Below are positions 5,837 to 6,910 of a DNA stretch of 6,910 nucleotides, piece after piece. Numbering within the stretch: position 1 is the stretch's first letter; each line of letters begins with the position of its first letter. The notes under the pieces were generated by a model. That model was given only the letters and a program-made list of their open reading frames with translations. It ran no database searches and was not told where the DNA came from. Both the position numbers and the translations under genes were made by a program. This stretch comes from CAZVAO01 sp964625175 (lineage in GTDB: Bacteria > Bacillota > UBA994 > PWPR01): positions 1-6,910 of the forward strand of contig CAZVAO010000112.1 of the NCBI GenBank assembly GCA_964625175.1, read 5' to 3'.

Positions 5837-6469
5837 ATGACTATATGCGCATTATGCCCAGATAAGCCTTGTACAGGGATGAAAGGCAATTACCCACCTT
5901 ACTGTCCCATTTATGATTGTGAATGGTTGGATGCTGTTAAAAAAGAGTACTCAAAGGAAGAGAATCGTGATTTTTCTGCTACGGCATGCTACGTCGAAAA
6001 AACGGGGTATACACGTTGGACGCGGTTACAGGAGACAGTTGAGTTTGCTAAAAAAGCTGGCTTTGGCAAAATTGGATTAGTTTTTTGTAGCGGACTCAGC
6101 ACAGAAGCTAAAATTGTTAGCGATTATTATAAACGCTGCGGACTAGAGGTTATTTCTGCTGTCTGTTGCTGTGGGGCCATTGACAAGTCAACGATTGGTA
6201 TTCCAGAGGAATATAAGTTTAAACCAAATGAACCGGAATCCATGTGTAACCCAATCGGACAGGCTTTATTAATGAATAAAGCAGAGACTCAGTTTAACGT
6301 TGTATTAGGTTTATGTGTCGGTCACGATAGTTTGTTTTTCAAATACGCTGCTGCGCCGACGACTGTCCTTGTTGCCAAAGATCGAGCACTGGGACATAAT
6401 CCTGTTGCTGCGATCTATGGCGCAAAGGGGTATATGAAGAAGCGATTAGCTGAACAAGAAATAGAGTAG
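5837..6469 (+). CDS. Cys-rich DUF1847-like putative metal-binding protein
   Basis: A 210-residue protein of unknown biochemical function that I recognise as resembling the DUF1847 family found in anaerobic bacteria and archaea. It has 13 cysteines: an N-terminal CALCPDKPC cluster (4, 7, 12) followed by Cys23 and Cys28, then Cys51, Cys84, Cys101, a CCC triplet at 110-112, Cys137 and Cys160. The N-terminal spacing looks like a zinc or iron-sulfur site. The rest reads as an alpha/beta fold with hydrophobic strands (IGLVFCSGLS, VISAVCCCG, VVLGLCVGHDSLF, TTVLVAKDRALGHNP); the GLCVGHDS and KDRALGHNP segments look family-specific and could carry catalytic or ligand residues (His163, His187). No signal peptide or membrane span is seen. 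It follows the M28 gene by 87 bases and is followed by a terminator, so it is probably the last gene of the cluster. Function is not assigned. Confidence 0.8.
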   Translation: MTICALCPDKPCTGMKGNYPPYCPIYDCEWLDAVKKEYSKEENRDFSATACYVEKTGYTRWTRLQETVEFAKKAGFGKIGLVFCSGLSTEAKIVSDYYKRCGLEVISAVCCCGAIDKSTIGIPEEYKFKPNEPESMCNPIGQALLMNKAETQFNVVLGLCVGHDSLFFKYAAAPTTVLVAKDRALGHNPVAAIYGAKGYMKKRLAEQEIE

Positions 6470-6509
6470 TCCGATTCAATAATTTCTTGAAAAAAGATAC
6501 ACAACTTAG

Positions 6510-6543
6510 GCTGAAGATTATTGTGATAATTTTCAGCTTTTTT
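6510..6543 (+). terminator. Intrinsic terminator after the DUF1847-like gene
   Basis: GCTGAAGATTAT (6510-6521) pairs with ATAATTTTCAGC (6526-6537) over 12 positions, one of them a G-U pair, around a four-base TGTG loop. Six T residues follow at once (6538-6543), then C and four more T. It starts 41 bases after the DUF1847-like stop and separates the peptidase cluster from recJ. Confidence 0.93.
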
Positions 6544-6573
6544 CTTTTAGATTGGGCGAGTCGCTTCTTTATG

Positions 6574-6582
6574 TGATAAAAT
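6574..6582 (+). promoter_or_regulatory. Candidate extended -10 promoter for recJ
   Basis: TG, one base, then TAAAAT (6577-6582) form an extended -10 element just downstream of the terminator. The best upstream -35 is a weak TTGGGC (6552-6557) at 19 bases. A second candidate, TGGTAGAAT (-10 TAGAAT at 6634-6639), lies nearer the gene and also lacks a clear -35. One of them probably serves recJ, since the terminator isolates it from the upstream genes. Confidence 0.4.
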
Positions 6583-6698
6583 TAATAAAACCTGCACTTA
6601 CGACTCTGGATGCGAGCTATTCAGTCTCTTTGGTAGAATAGTCTTCTATTATAGGTACAGCGAATATGTGAAATATGTTTATTTTGGTAGGTGATTAC

Positions 6699-6910
6699 AT
6701 GCAAGAACGAGCAATCTGGCATTTGCGTCAGCCCACAACCGAAACTTCAACGATTATGTCTTATAACAACCTTGCGATGCAATATTTAAACCAGCGGGGT
6801 TATGCTCTTTATGAAGATGTGACAGGTTTTCTGGATATTGACATCAAAAATTTACATGACCCTTCTAAGCTTTTGGGGATGGATGATGCCGTTAGTAGAA
6901 TCCGAGAAGC
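6699..6910 (+). CDS. recJ: RecJ, single-stranded-DNA-specific exonuclease (partial, N-terminus only)
   Basis: RecJ is a 5'-to-3' single-strand DNA exonuclease of the DHH family acting in recombination and mismatch/base-excision repair. Only the first 70 residues are present; the DHH catalytic motifs lie beyond the window. Recognition rests on the characteristic N-terminal leader: an IWHLR start, a block of the type LNQRGYALYEDVTGFLD, then LHDPSKLLGMDDAVSRIREA, which matches the conserved segment preceding the DHH core in RecJ proteins. The ATG at 6699 has AGGTG five bases upstream; an in-frame ATG at 6675 has no ribosome binding site. The gene is separate from the upstream cluster, behind a strong terminator. 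Firmicute recJ is often followed by apt and relA, which cannot be checked here. Confidence 0.85.
   Translation, partial: MQERAIWHLRQPTTETSTIMSYNNLAMQYLNQRGYALYEDVTGFLDIDIKNLHDPSKLLGMDDAVSRIRE

Overview
The window looks like chromosomal DNA from an anaerobic, low-to-moderate-GC Firmicute. A clostridial lineage such as the Desulfitobacterium/Desulfosporosinus group is plausible but not proven. The indicators are strong AGGAGG-type ribosome binding sites, a PyrR-type pyr attenuator, a PyrK-type (type 1B) dihydroorotate dehydrogenase partner subunit, a Cys-rich DUF1847-like protein and a Firmicute-style RecJ N-terminus.

Minus strand, about 1-3085: a pyrimidine biosynthesis operon read right to left. 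A sigma-A-like promoter (TTGACA, 17 nt spacer, extended -10) drives a ~135 nt leader. The leader has a PyrR-binding hairpin, an overlapping antiterminator strand and an intrinsic terminator. Next come pyrB (aspartate carbamoyltransferase), pyrC (dihydroorotase) and pyrK (electron-transfer subunit of dihydroorotate dehydrogenase, cut by the window edge). The three genes overlap by 8 nt and 1 nt, so they are probably translationally coupled. No carA/carB lies between pyrC and pyrK.

Plus strand, 3233-6469: a divergently transcribed cluster. It holds an M20 metallopeptidase of the glutamate carboxypeptidase (CPG2) type, an M28 metallopeptidase with a PA-like insert 12 bp downstream, and after a 78 bp gap a 210-residue Cys-rich DUF1847-like protein. 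A 12-bp intrinsic terminator closes the cluster. Neither peptidase shows a signal peptide, so they look like cytosolic exopeptidases; their substrates and the role of the Cys-rich protein are unknown. A perfect 15-bp palindrome upstream of the M20 gene is a candidate operator.

Plus strand, 6699-6910: the first 70 codons of recJ (single-strand DNA exonuclease), with its own candidate promoter region after the terminator.

Most of the window is ordinary core metabolism. The parts worth a second look are the M20/M28/DUF1847 cluster, its palindrome and the well-formed pyr attenuator. I found no mobile element, CRISPR array, tRNA or rRNA.
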